A DNA stretch of 64,000 nucleotides from Erythroxylum novogranatense (Eukaryota; Streptophyta; Magnoliopsida; Malpighiales; Erythroxylaceae), in assembly GCA_029891385.1 (NCBI GenBank), contig CM057230.1:50509414-50573413 (forward strand), given 5' to 3'. Each line of letters starts with the position of its first letter. Within the stretch, counting starts at the first letter, position 1. The notes under the pieces are model-generated. The model ran no database searches and had not been told where the DNA came from. It was given only the letters and a program-made list of their open reading frames with translations. The position numbers were made by a program, and so were the translations under genes. Positions 11,022 through 21,526 of the stretch are shown one piece after another.

Positions 11022-12173
11022 AAGCCACCCAGTAGAAGGACATGAGGAGTATTGCAAGGATCGATTGTACCTGACTCTTCACCAAGGGGGAGAGTAATGG
11101 TGAATCAGGAGCCCCAGGAAACGCTGAGGCTTTTGTAGGGCAAGGTAGTGAGCCTGTTCGATCACATACGTGGGAGTCTCCTCTTTTGTAGGAATAAGTG
11201 TAAGTGCCGACTCCATTGGATCTGAGGATTTTCAGGCATTTGCTCAGGCCTTTGTTCAGGCCATGGGTCAGATGCCGTAATTTTTTGCTCTGGCCTCAGT
11301 TAAGAAGGAGAAATAGTTTGACAAGCTCAGGAAGTATGGGGAAGTGGATTTCTATGGGATAACGAATTTAGAAGAATCTGAGACTTGGTTAAGAAAGATC
11401 GAGAGGATACTGGATCAGATGGATTCTGAGGATGATGAGAAAGTTATGTATGCTGTAAGCTTGCTACAAGGAGATGCTCTATATTGGTGGGAGAGTGTGC
11501 CAGGGAGCCATATGAGACCACCAATGCTGGCATGGAAGGACTTCTTAGCTGCATATAAGAAAAAGCACCTGTCTAAGTTATATATTCAATAGAAGTAGAG
11601 AGAGTTTTTGAGTCTCACCTAGAGAAAAATGACGGTGAGTGAGTATGAGCGCCAGTTTACACAGCTATTCTGGTATGCAACAGAGATGTTGATGATTGAG
11701 GCAGCTAAGTACCGTAGATTTGAATCGGGGTTGCATCTAGCCATTAAAGAGAAAGTGATGGTGCATAATTTTTGTGATTTTCAACAGCTAGTTGAAGTGG
11801 CTTTGAGGGTTGAGAATATTGAGAACATAAAGAGTGTCGTGAACAAAAAGAGAAAGGGGAGAGAATAGTTCAAGAGGTGAGGTGGTATTTCTATGCCTGA
11901 AAGGAGTACTAGGGCTTTCCTTGTGTAGTTTGAGGAGAGGAGCAGTGGTGTAAGTGAGCCTAGACCTATGAGGACTTCTACTGTTTCTTATCAAACCTTA
12001 ACGATAGGAGGCAATAGAAGAGGAGAAGGGGATAAGTCTTTTGTACCTAAGTACGATCATTGTGGCAAGTTCCATAGGAATGCTACAGGCTGACTAGAGC
12101 ATGTTTCAAATGTGGAGAGAAGGGGCACATAGCTAAAGAGTGTCTGCGGTATGCAAGAAGAGAGGGAACACAT
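11022..12173 (+). pseudogene. Element A gag, decayed
   Basis: This is the capsid/nucleocapsid precursor of a Ty3-gypsy element. By alignment with B gag (start 16789), the initiator ATG is AAG at 11022-11024. The gag core is readable at 11344-11592 (DFYGITNLEESETWL, LLQGDALYWWESVPG) and continues in the same frame at 11629-11868 (MTVSEYERQF, RRFESGLHLAI). In-frame TAG codons at 11590, 11596 and 11866 replace glutamine codons present in B (CAG at the last two), and a TGA replaces GGA near 11878. The zinc knuckle is recognisable near 12098-12150 (CFKCGEKGHIAKEC) with all C2HC ligands. At least one frameshift lies between 11870 and 12174. It is non-functional. Confidence 0.82.
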
Positions 12174-14308
12174 ATGCAAGCTTCAAAGAGAACTGAGGCA
12201 GTGAGGCACAAGATTGTAACTAAAGTGGGCAGTTTTAATGCAGTTAGGAGGGTGAATCCTCCAGAAAGACCAAGGAGGCAAGTACCAGCTAGAGTGTCTG
12301 CAATGACACAGGTGGACATAGAGATTGCTTTAGAAGTTGTGACTGGTATGATTAAATTATTTGATTATGATGTGAATGTTTTGATTAATCCGAGTTCTAC
12401 CCACTCCTTTATTTCATTGGGTAGAACTGGGTATGGTAGAGATTTGAGCCCATTGGATACTCCTTTGATGGTGAGTACCCCAATCGGCCAGTATATTATG
12501 ATTAGTCAAGTTTATAGAGATTGTGAGATACATACTAGTAGGGGACACATAGTGGTGGATTTAATGCCATTAAAGATGGGAGGATTAGATGTGATTTATG
12601 GTATGGACGCCTTAGAGAAATATAATGCCAACTTAGATTACAAACAAAAGACATTGGAGTTCGAGCTGGATAATAGAAAAAAGGTGATGTTTATAGGAGA
12701 TAGAAAATTTAGCTCATCGAGGATTGTTTTGGCTTTGATGGCAAAGAAAATGATAAGGAAAGGTTGTGAAACATTTTTGGCCTATGTAGTAGACATAAGG
12801 GCAGATAGAGAGAATTTAGAACATATACCAGTGGCTATGGAATTTCCAATGTCTTTCTCGAGGAGTTACCAGGACTACCACCACCTAGGGAAATTGAATT
12901 TCTTATTGAGTTTTTTCCAGGCACAACGTCAATTTTGATTTCACCTTATAGAATGGGTCCGACAGAATTGAAGGAGCTAAAGGAGCAATGGGAAGATTTG
13001 TTGGAGAAAGGTTATATTAGGCCGAGCTTTTCACTTGGGGGAGCTCTGGTCCTCTTTGTGAAGAAGAAAGACGGATCATTACGAATGTGTAAGGATTATA
13101 GGAAGCTTAACCATGTCACCATTAAGAACAAATATCCGCTTCCACGCATAGATGACTTGTTTGATCAATTGCAAGGGGCAAGGGTCTTTTCAAAGATAGA
13201 TTTGAGATCAGGTTATCATCAGTTGAGGATAAAGGAGTCCGATGTGTCAAAGACTACTTTTAAAACATGGTATGGCTACTTTGAGTTCTTGGTCATGTCT
13301 TTTGGGTTGACAATTTTCATGGATTAGATGAGTAGAGTCTTTAGGCCTTTCTTAAACCAATTTTTCATTGTATTTATTGATGATATTTTGGTCTATTCTA
13401 GGAGTGATAAGGAGCATGATTACGAATTTCTTTAGAGACATTGAGGAAGAATGAGTTGTATGCCAAATTTGACAAATGTGAATTTTGGCTAAAGGAAGTG
13501 ACATTTCTTGGACATGTGATTTCAGAGCAAGGAGTACATCTAGATTCGAGGAAGATAGAAGCAGTTGTGAAATAGGAAGCACCCAAGAATGTAGCTAAGG
13601 TGAGAAGTTTCTTGGGATTGGTTGGGTACTAAAAAAGGTTTATGGAGGGCTTTTCTAGAATAGCAGCTCCACTTTCTAGATTGACAAGAAAGAATCATAA
13701 ATTTGTATGGATAGAGGAGTGCCAGAGCAGTTTTGAGGAGTTGAACAATAGACTTACAACTGCACCAGTTTTGACTTTGCCTTCAGGAAGTGACTGGATA
13801 TACAGTGTATAGTGATGCCTTAAGGAAAGGTTTGGGTTGTGTGTTGATGGAAGGTGATAAAGTGATTGCTTAAGCTTCTAGGAAATTAAATCCCTATGAG
13901 ATGAATTATCCTACGTATGATTTGGAGTTAGCTGCCATAATTTTAGTGTTGAAGGTATGGAGACACCACTTATATGGAGTCACCACTAGGGTGTTTGCAG
14001 ACCACAAGAGTCTTAAGTATATAATGAGCCACAAGGAGTTGAATTTGAGACAAAGAAGGTGGTTAGAGTTATTGAAAGATTATAACTTGATGATAGACTA
14101 CCACCTGGGGAAAGCTAAAGTAATAGCGGATGCATTGAGTAGGAAGTCCACTATGGCACATGTGGAGATTGTATACCTTCCTTTGTTGATGGAATTAGCC
14201 AAACTTAAGGTCATATTGAGGCAAGTCGAATCAGATTCTGTATTGGGTAACTTTAAAGTGAGGCCAGTGTTGAATAAGAAGATTAAGAAATTGTAGGAAC
14301 AAGATGAG
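12174..14308 (+). pseudogene. Element A pol part 1: protease, RT, RNase H
   Basis: The protease region (12174-12938) reads VLINPSSTHSF where B has ALIDPGSTHPF, so the catalytic Asp is Asn (AAT at 12387-12389). RT begins in another frame at 12935 ([46 protein letters not shown]). A deletion removes the region between FGLT and FMD near 13310, followed by TAG. The RT active site FIDDILVYS is readable at about 13375-13400. The RNase H connection follows ([36 protein letters not shown], to 14160), with a TAA-type stop near 13872. The frame ends at TAG 14294-14296, and element B enters at 14309. The rest continues at 23812. Confidence 0.85.
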
Positions 14309-16604
14309 TGTTGGGCCCCAAATTTTTCTAATTGATGTTATTAAGCATGAATTTTGTTAATTGTGTGATTTATGGTTTAATTGGATTAAATTGGAAGTAT
14401 TAAGGGAAAATTGAGATGGAGTGAGTATAATGTGGTGTAACTAAGAATGAAAGGGTAAAAATATTTGAGGGCATTTTGGGAAGATCACTTGAGTTGGTGA
14501 GGTTAAAGCTTTGCTAGGAGGGGTATTTTGGTCTTTGTCTTCCCTTTAGACTTAAGTGGTGGAATTAGAAGGAAAAGGAAAAAGAAGAGGAAAGGAGAAA
14601 AGAGAGGAGAGTACCATGGGTGAGGAAGAAGGAGAAGAAAGGAGGATTTTTTATTCCTAAAGATTTTCAACAGATTGAAGCAAATTCCCGGTAAGTTTAA
14701 GTTCTTTGCCTCTTGTTTTGGTTGGATTAAACCCTAGTATAGCTTGGAATGATGTTAGAATCGGTTGTTTAGAGGTTTTCGGAAAAATGGTTAGAATCCT
14801 TGAGTTGTTGATTTTGTGACTGTTTTTAAGGTGTTAATGGGTTAGAAATGTAGTATTGCACTTGAATCAAGGTTTAGATGTGTTGCATGTGCTTAAGGGA
14901 AGGATTGAAGTGGGGAAATGCTGGAAAAATTAGGTTCGGAGACGTTCTCCAGACCCGCATGTCGTGACGTGCTGATGAGCACGCCGCGACGTGCGATGAA
15001 GGTGTGCACGTCGCGACGTGCAAATTTGTGCACGTTGTGGAGAGCAGCGGGCCGTTCGTCGTGACGAGCACGGGCCGTTCGTCGTGACGAGGGTGGCCTT
15101 CGTCGTGGCGAGCACAGGCCGTTCGTCGGGACGAGCGTGGCCTTCGTCGCGACGAGCCCCGATTTCCAGCATAAGTGAATTTTGATATTTTGGGCATATC
15201 TTTTGCTGTAGATGTCCAAATGAGGTGATTTTGGATTCATTGTGGACTAGAGCCGTAGGGCTACAAGTTTTATGGAGAAAGGAAGTTTGGAATTTGCCTC
15301 TAAGATTCAAAATTTGGGTTGGAAGTTAGATGTCGACTTTTAGTGCTTTTACTTTTGATTTTCAAGCTTTTTGAATATTTCTTTTGAATATTGTTTGAAT
15401 GGGAACTTGGTTTGTTATAGGAAACCAAGTCGACCTGATCCAATCGCAAGAGGAAGGACAACAGTTAGTTGGATTCTCAAGCGATATTAGGTGGGTAATA
15501 TATTTATGGTTGTTGTGTGTATGGGCAAAATGCTTTGCTTGCTTGTATGTATGTGTGGTTTGAATTATTAACAATGAATTATGATTGTGATTTTGTACTG
15601 CTTGATGGCATTCCTGTATGAATGAAAAGATGAAGAAGCGTTATGATCATGAATAGTATGAAAGCTTTTGATACAGTCAATTGAGTATGAAATAAATGAT
15701 TATGTGCTTTGTTTGGGTGAGAGAGGAATGTATCGTTAGTCACGTGCACGTCGACGTATAGCCTTCTGCCGACTGCCAGCTTGAGGCCATGAGATCCTGA
15801 GAAAATCAGACTCGTATAGTTCACGGTATAAACTTCGGTTTATCCGTATCATTCCACGGAACTCTTGAGCCATTTGTTGTGCATCTCATCATTGATTTGT
15901 TAGGAAGAATGCATAATTAATTGCTATGTTGTGAACTCCAAGATAACATGACATAATCTTGTGACATTTTGATGGCTATAAGATTTTAATTAAATTTGTT
16001 GGTGTGATGACTTGCTATATGCTTGTGTATATCCATATATATGCTTAAATGTGTGGCTCATTGCCAATGGCTATAATGTATATGCCACTGAGCTTCGCAG
16101 CTCACCCTATTATCTCCCACTCCTCAGGTGCAGAACGAGACGATCGTTGACCCTTGCAAGGCATCGAAAACTCCAAGATAGTTAGGAGCTTTTGTTTTAA
16201 GTTAGTAATTTTGGTTAGCCCCCCAAGCATATCATCATTGGGCATTCTCATGTATTTTTGTTGGATTTTAACCTTGACATGTATAGTGCTTTTATTGAGA
16301 TTATTGGTTCAATTTATTCGAATTGTAATAGCATGAAATTCTTCTGTTTATGGAGGAGATTAACTCAGAATGATTATGTATGTATGAGAATGTATGTGTG
16401 TTGTATGATTTCGCAAAGATGTTGGGGACGGGTCCAAAAGTTGGGGCGCTCGCCGCGGCGAGCAATCCGAGGCCACAGCGAGGCCTCCTCTTTCCCGCTG
16501 CTATTCCTTGATTTTTTGCACGCTTGCAGTTCTCCCTTCGCGCGCCCCTACCCGGCGCTCTGGGGGGCTACCTCGGGATAGGGAATCGGGACCCGGGCCC
16601 AACA
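14309..16604 (+). repeat. Element B 5' LTR (2296 bp)
   Basis: The LTR runs from TGTTGGGCCCC to GGGCCCAACA. It contains a purine-rich block (14570-14650), a GC-rich palindromic minisatellite (14945-15165), the G-box CACGTG at 15741-15746, a CAGGTGCAGAACGAGA block near 16126, the CAAGGCATCGAAAACTCCAA block near 16160, and a GC-rich 3' end (16435-16604). It contains no genuine gene. Confidence 0.92.
14945..15165. repeat. GC-rich palindromic minisatellite in LTR B
   Basis: There are repeated variants of CGTCGCGACGTGC and CGTCGTGACGAGC, spaced by roughly 26-30 bases, in an otherwise AT-rich LTR. The core CGTCGCGACG is self-complementary and CpG-dense. Many copies show TG or CA in place of CG, as expected from methyl-CpG decay. 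The 3' LTR (22165-22380) and solo LTR G (49575-49775) have the same block. Confidence 0.88.
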
Positions 16605-16608
16605 TGTT

Positions 16609-16620
16609 TGGTATCAGAGC
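16609..16620 (+). other. Element B primer-binding site (tRNA-Met)
   Basis: TGGTATCAGAGC begins five bases after the 5' LTR and matches the initiator tRNA-Met 3' end that primes minus-strand synthesis. Confidence 0.93.
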
Positions 16621-16788
16621 TTTAGGTTTTGTGTCCTCGGCTTAGAATGCATAGTAGGATGAATTGGTTGGTATATGATTATTTGTTGCATTGATTGATT
16701 GCATTAAGTGACATGCATATCATGCATACATGTAGGAATTCAGATTTCCATGTAGCTAATCTTTAGTGTTTATATTTGAAGGAGTACG

Positions 16789-17925
16789 ATGCCACCTCGT
16801 AGAAGGACACGAGGAGTTCTGCAAGGAACTATTGCACCTGATTGTCTGACTAGAGAGGAGAGGACTGATGAGTCGGTAGCCCCAGGAAATGCTGAGGCTT
16901 CTGTAGGGCTAGAAAGTGAGCCCATTCCGTCGCAGACTCAGGAGTCACCGGTTTTGCAGGAGCAAGTGCCTCCTCTGGATCCGAGGTTATTTCAGGCATT
17001 TAGTCAGGCGTTTGTTCAGGCTATGGGTTAGATGCCACAGCCTTCTGCTTCAGCCCCAGCTAAGAAGGGGAGACGGTTTGACAAGTTGAGGAAGTATGGA
17101 GCAGTGGACTTCTATGGGACCACTGATCCTGAGGAAGCTGAGACCTGGTTGAGAAAGACCGAGAGAGTCTTGGATCAGATGGAGTGTGAGGATGATGAGA
17201 GGGTTATGTATGCTGCAAGTTTGCTTCAGGGGGATGCTCTGCATTGGTGGGAGACTGTGCCAGGGAGTCAGATGAGACCAGTAGGGTTGGCATGCTAGGA
17301 CTTCCTTGCTGCTTTCAGGAAGAAATATTTGTCTGAGATGTACATTCAGCAGAAGCAGAGGGAGTTCCTTAGTCTCACCCAGAGGGAGATGACAGTTAGT
17401 GAATACGAGCGTCGGTTCACTCAGTTGGCGAGGTATGCTTCAGAGCTGATGTTGAGTGAGGCTGCTAGATGTCGTCGGTTTGAGTCGGGTCTTCACTTGG
17501 CCATCAGAGAGAAAGTGGTAGTGCAAAATTTTGGTGACTTTCAGCAGTTAGTTGAGGCAGCTTTGAGGGTGGAGAACATTAAGAACATCAAGAGTGTAGT
17601 GAACAAAAAGAGAAAAGGAAGAGAGCAGTTCAAGAGGGGAGGTGGTACTTCTATGCCTGAGAGGAGTACAAGAACCTTCCCTGTGCAGTCTGAGAAGAGG
17701 AGCAGCGGTGCTAGCCGATCGAGACCTATGAAGACTTCTACTGTTTCTCACCAAGCCTCAACGGTGGGCGGTAGTAGAAGGGGAGATGGGGATAGGCCAT
17801 CTATTCTGGGGTGTGAACACTGCGGGAGACCCCATAGAGGAGAATGCCGTATATTGACAGGAGCTTGCTTCAACTATGGGGAGAAGGGGCACATGGCTAG
17901 AGAGTGCCCTCAGCCTCCACGATAA
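16789..17925 (+). pseudogene. Element B gag, three in-frame stops
   Basis: The start is ATG 16789 (MPPRRRTRGVLQG), 169 bases after the PBS. The open frame continues through TAG at 17029 (CAG in A, giving MGQMP) and TAG at 17296 (AAG in A) to TAA at 17923. The retrotransposon gag core spans about 17090-17590: DFYGTTDPEEAETWL, LLQGDALHWWETVPG, MTVSEYERRFTQLARYASEL, CRRFESGLHLAI. It is followed by a basic linker (NKKRKGREQFKRGGG) and the zinc knuckle near 17866 (CFNYGEKGHMAREC), in which the second Cys is Tyr (TAT at 17875), so zinc binding should be lost. Gag forms the virus-like particle in which cDNA is made. Gag and pol appear to have been one frame originally. Confidence 0.88.
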
Positions 17926-17937
17926 GAGAGAAGCCAG

Positions 17938-18516
17938 ATGCAAGCTCCCAAGAGATCTAAGACTGTGGGATATAAGACTTCTACAGAAGTGGGCAGTTCT
18001 GATGCAGCCAAGAGGGTGAACATTTCAGGGAAACCCAGGGGGCAGGCACCAGCTAGGGTGTTTGCAATGACTCAGGAGGATGCAGAGACCACTCCAGATG
18101 TTATCACTGGTACGGTTAAGTTATTTGCTGATGATGTGATTGCTTTGATTGATCCGGGTTCTACTCATCCGTTTGTTTCTTCGAGTAGAACTGTGTGTGG
18201 TAGCAATTTGAGCCTGTTGGATACTCCGCTGATGGTGAGTACTCCAATCGGCCAATATGTTATTATCAGTCAAGTGTATAGAGAGTGTGAGATATGTATT
18301 GGCGGGGAACTTCTAGTGGTGGATTTGATGCCACTGAAGATGGGAGGATTGGATGTGATTTTGCGTATGGACACCTTAGAGAAGTACGATGCTCGACTGG
18401 ATTGTAAGCAAAAGATAGTAGAATTTGAATTGGATGACGACAGAAGAGTGGTGTTTACAGGGGACAGAAAAGTAGGTCCGCCCAGAACTGTTTCAGCTTT
18501 GACATCAGAAAAATGA
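17938..18516 (+). pseudogene. Element B aspartic protease region
   Basis: This segment lies in the gag frame directly after TAA 17923. The retroviral-type protease motif ALIDPGSTHPF is present with the active Asp at 18151, and the flap/strand regions VSTPIGQYV and VDLMPLKMGGLDVILRMDTL follow. It would process the Gag-Pol polyprotein. The frame ends at TGA 18514 because one base is missing near 18512: A reads KKMIRKGCE where B runs into a stop, and the continuation ([14 protein letters not shown]) sits in the next frame at 18513. The catalytic region itself looks intact. Confidence 0.85.
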
Positions 18517-20078
18517 TGAGGAAGGGATGTGAGGCATTTTTGGCCTATGTGGTATACACAAGAGCAGTTAGAGGGCAGCTGGAGGATATTCTTGTAGTCA
18601 GGGAATTCTCAGATGTTTTTCCTGAGGAATTGCCAGGACTACCGCCACCTAGGGAAATTGAGTTTCCCACTGAGCTTTTTTCAAGTACTGCACCGATTTC
18701 AATTCCGCCTTACCGGATGGCTCCAGCAGAATTGAAGGAGCTTAAAGAGCATTTAGAGGAGTTGTTGGAGAAAGGGTACATAAGGTCGAGCTCTTCACCT
18801 TGGAGAGTTCCGGTCCTTTTTGTGAAGAAGAAAGATGGATCGTTGAGGATGTGTATAGACTACAGGAAGCTTAATCAGGTTACTGTGAAGAACAGGTATC
18901 CGCTCCCACGCATTGATGACCTGTTTGATCAATTGCAAGGGAAAAAAGTCTTCTCTAAGATAGACTTGAGATCAGGTTACCATCAGTTGAGGATAAAGGA
19001 GTCGGATGTGCCAAAGACTGCTTTCAGGACACGATATGGGCATTTTGAGTTTTTAGTTATGCCCTTTGGATTGACAAATGCCCCTGCAGCCTTTATGGAT
19101 TTGATGAATCGAGTCTTTAAGCCTTTCTTAGACCAATTTATCATTGTCTTTATTGATGATATATTGGTTTATTCCAAGAGTGATAAGGAGCATGAAGAGC
19201 ATTTGAGAATTACTTTGGAGATATTAAGGAGAAACGAGTTGTATGTCAAATTCGATAAATGTAAATTTTGGTTGAGGGAAGTTGCATTTCTTGGAGATGT
19301 GATCTCAGAACAAGGAGTGCATATGGATCCAAAGAAAATAGAAGTTGTGGTGAATTGGGAAGCACCGAAGAACATAGCAGAGGTGAAGAGTTTTCTGGAT
19401 TTGGCAGGTTACTACAGGAGGTTTGTGGAGGGATTCTCCATGATATCTACTCCGATGACTAAGTTATTGAGGAAGAATCAGAAGTTTATCTGGAGTGATG
19501 AATGCCAGAAGAGCTTTGAGGAGCTCAAGTGCAGATTGACGAGTGGTCCGATTCTGATTCTGCCTTTTGAAGATGAGGGTTATACCGTGTGTAGTGATGC
19601 TTTAAGGAAGGGTCTTGGTTGTTTATTGATGCAGGGAGACAGGGTGATAGCTTATGCTTCAAGGCAATTGAAGCCATATGAGTTAAACTATCCGACACAT
19701 GATTTGGAGTTGGCGGCTGTGATCTTTACCTTGAAAATTTGGAGGCATTATTTATATGGAGTTCAGACAAGGATCTTTACCGATCATAAGAGTCTCAAGT
19801 ATTTGCTGAGCCAGAAGGAACTGAATTTGAGACAGAGAAGGTGGATTGAGTTGTTTAAGGACTATGACTTGCTGATTGAATATCATCCAGGCAAGGCCAA
19901 TGTAGTGGCGGATTCTTTGAGTAGGAAGTCTTCAATTGCCCATGTTCGGACGGTTTGCTTGCCTTTGTTGGAAGAGATGGTCAAGCTTAGGATAAGCTTG
20001 AAGCAGGAGGAGCCAGATTGCCTTCTAGGTAACTTTCGAGTGAGACCGATTCTTAGGGAGAAGGTTAGAGAGTTGTAG
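18513..20078 (+). pseudogene. Element B reverse transcriptase and RNase H, long open frame
   Basis: The 521 open codons hold the RT ([73 protein letters not shown], active-site FIDD at 19149-19160), the RT connection, and RNase H ([42 protein letters not shown]) with the expected acidic residues. RT copies the element RNA into cDNA and RNase H removes the template strand. The frame ends at TAG 20076, a position where A also has TAG (14294), followed by TGA at 20106. The domain looks intact but is severed from gag-protease by the frameshift and from integrase by the stops. Confidence 0.9.
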
Positions 20079-21526
20079 GCACAAGATGCAGATTTGAGCA
20101 AACTCTGAGAGGAAATTCGGAATGGTAAGATTTCCGAAGTAGAGGTGAGGGATGATGGACTTATGACAGTGGGGAATAGGCTTTGTATCCCAGATGTGCA
20201 GGAGGTAAAGGATGAGATTTTGGATGAGGCACACAATACCCCTTATGCCATGCACGTAGGTAGTACCAGGATGTACAGGGATTTGAGAGAGCATTTTTGG
20301 TGGAAGGGCATGAAAAGGGATGTAGCAGAGTTTGTAAGTAAGTGTCTCGTGTGTCAACAAGTCAAAGCTGAACACTAGGCACCTTTAGGCAAGTTAAGGC
20401 CATTGTCCATTCCTGAATGGAAGTGGCAAAGGGTGACCATGGATTTTCTGATGGGTTTGCCCAAGACTAGTAGGAAGCATGATGCCATTTGGGTTATTGT
20501 GGATCGGTTGACGAAGTCAGCTCACTTTCTGGCGATTAAGCAGACTGATTCTTTGCATGTGTTAGCAAAGAAGTACATTGATGAGATAGTAAGATTGCAT
20601 GGGATTCTGGATTCCATAGTTTCCGACAGGGACCCTCGATTTACTTCGAGGTTTTGGGGAAGTTTGTAGGAAGCTTTAGGAACTAAGCTAAATTTTAGTA
20701 CGACTTTTCACCCTCAAACGGATGGTCAATCTGAGAGGACCAATCGGACGCTTGAGGGAATGCTCAGGGCATGTGTGATGGATTTCAAAGGAGCTTGGGA
20801 TGAGCATATTTCATTGGTCGAATTTGCTTAAAATAATTCGTACCATTCGAGCATTCAGATGGCTCCATATGAGGCATTGTATGGGAGGAGATGTAGAACT
20901 CCGATCTGTTGGGATGAAGAAGGAGAGAGGAAACTGGTAGGACCAGAATTGATTCAGACAACAGTTGATAAAGTCAATCTGGTTAAGCAGCGACTTAACG
21001 TAGCACAGGATAGGATGAAGAGCTACATTGATGCACACCGAAAGGAGATGGAGTTTGAAGTCAGTGAGAAAGTGTTCCTTAAGACGTCTCCTTGGAAAGG
21101 AGTAACGAGGTTTGGCAAGAAGGGTAAGTTGAGTCCGAGGTATGTGGGTCCTTATGAAATTCTTGAGAGGATTGGACCACTCGCCTACAGGTTGTCGTTA
21201 CCCTCGGAATTGTCTCAGATTCATGATGTCTTTCATGTTTCCATATTGAGGAGGTATAGATCGGATCCTTCTCATATTATTCAGACTAGAGAGGTTCAGT
21301 TGAGGGATGATTTGAGTTATAAGGAGATTCCAGTGGAAATTTTGGACTTGAAGGAAAAGGTCCTCAGGAACAAAACGGTCCAGTTAGTCAAAGTCCTGTG
21401 GAGGAATCATTCGGTGGAAGAGGCCACTTGGGAGCCATTGGAAGCCATGAAAGAAAGGTATCCGCATCTCTTCGATGATTCAGGTAATAATTTCGAGGAC
21501 GAAATTTGTTTTAAGAGGGGGAGAAA
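20079..21526 (+). pseudogene. Element B integrase with C-terminal chromodomain
   Basis: The HHCC zinc domain is at 20230-20365 (MHVGSTRMYRDLREHFWW ... KCLVCQQ). The catalytic core keeps all three acidic residues: Asp in [13 protein letters not shown], Asp in [11 protein letters not shown], and Glu in DGQSERTNRTLEGML. Stops interrupt it at 20376 (TAG for CAG in A), 20667 (TAG, also TAG in A) and 20829 (TAA for TAC). From 20859 the frame is open through the C-terminal domain (FLKTSPWKGVTRFGKKGKL, IHDVFHVSILRRY) and a chromodomain at about 21336-21477 (VKVLWRNHSVEEATWEP). Chromodomains steer chromovirus integration to marked heterochromatin (known for the family). The frame runs past FEDEI into the PPT and LTR without its own stop until 21576. 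Confidence 0.9.
21511..21526 (+). other. Element B polypurine tract
   Basis: TTAAGAGGGGGAGAAA lies immediately before the 3' LTR start TGTTGGG and is the expected plus-strand primer. It overlaps the end of the open pol frame. Confidence 0.9.

Noticed and set aside
14874..15310. Three overlapping minus-strand frames rich in Arg, Ser and Thr; likewise 22096-22493 on both strands
   Set aside because: They are translations of the GC-rich palindromic minisatellite, open in several frames because the repeat lacks stop codons. There are no domains, and they lie inside LTRs.
16609..16620. Possible tRNA-Met gene fragments at TGGTATCAGAGC sites
   Set aside because: Only the 12-base complement of the tRNA 3' end is present, next to an LTR; there is no cloverleaf. 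They are primer-binding sites.
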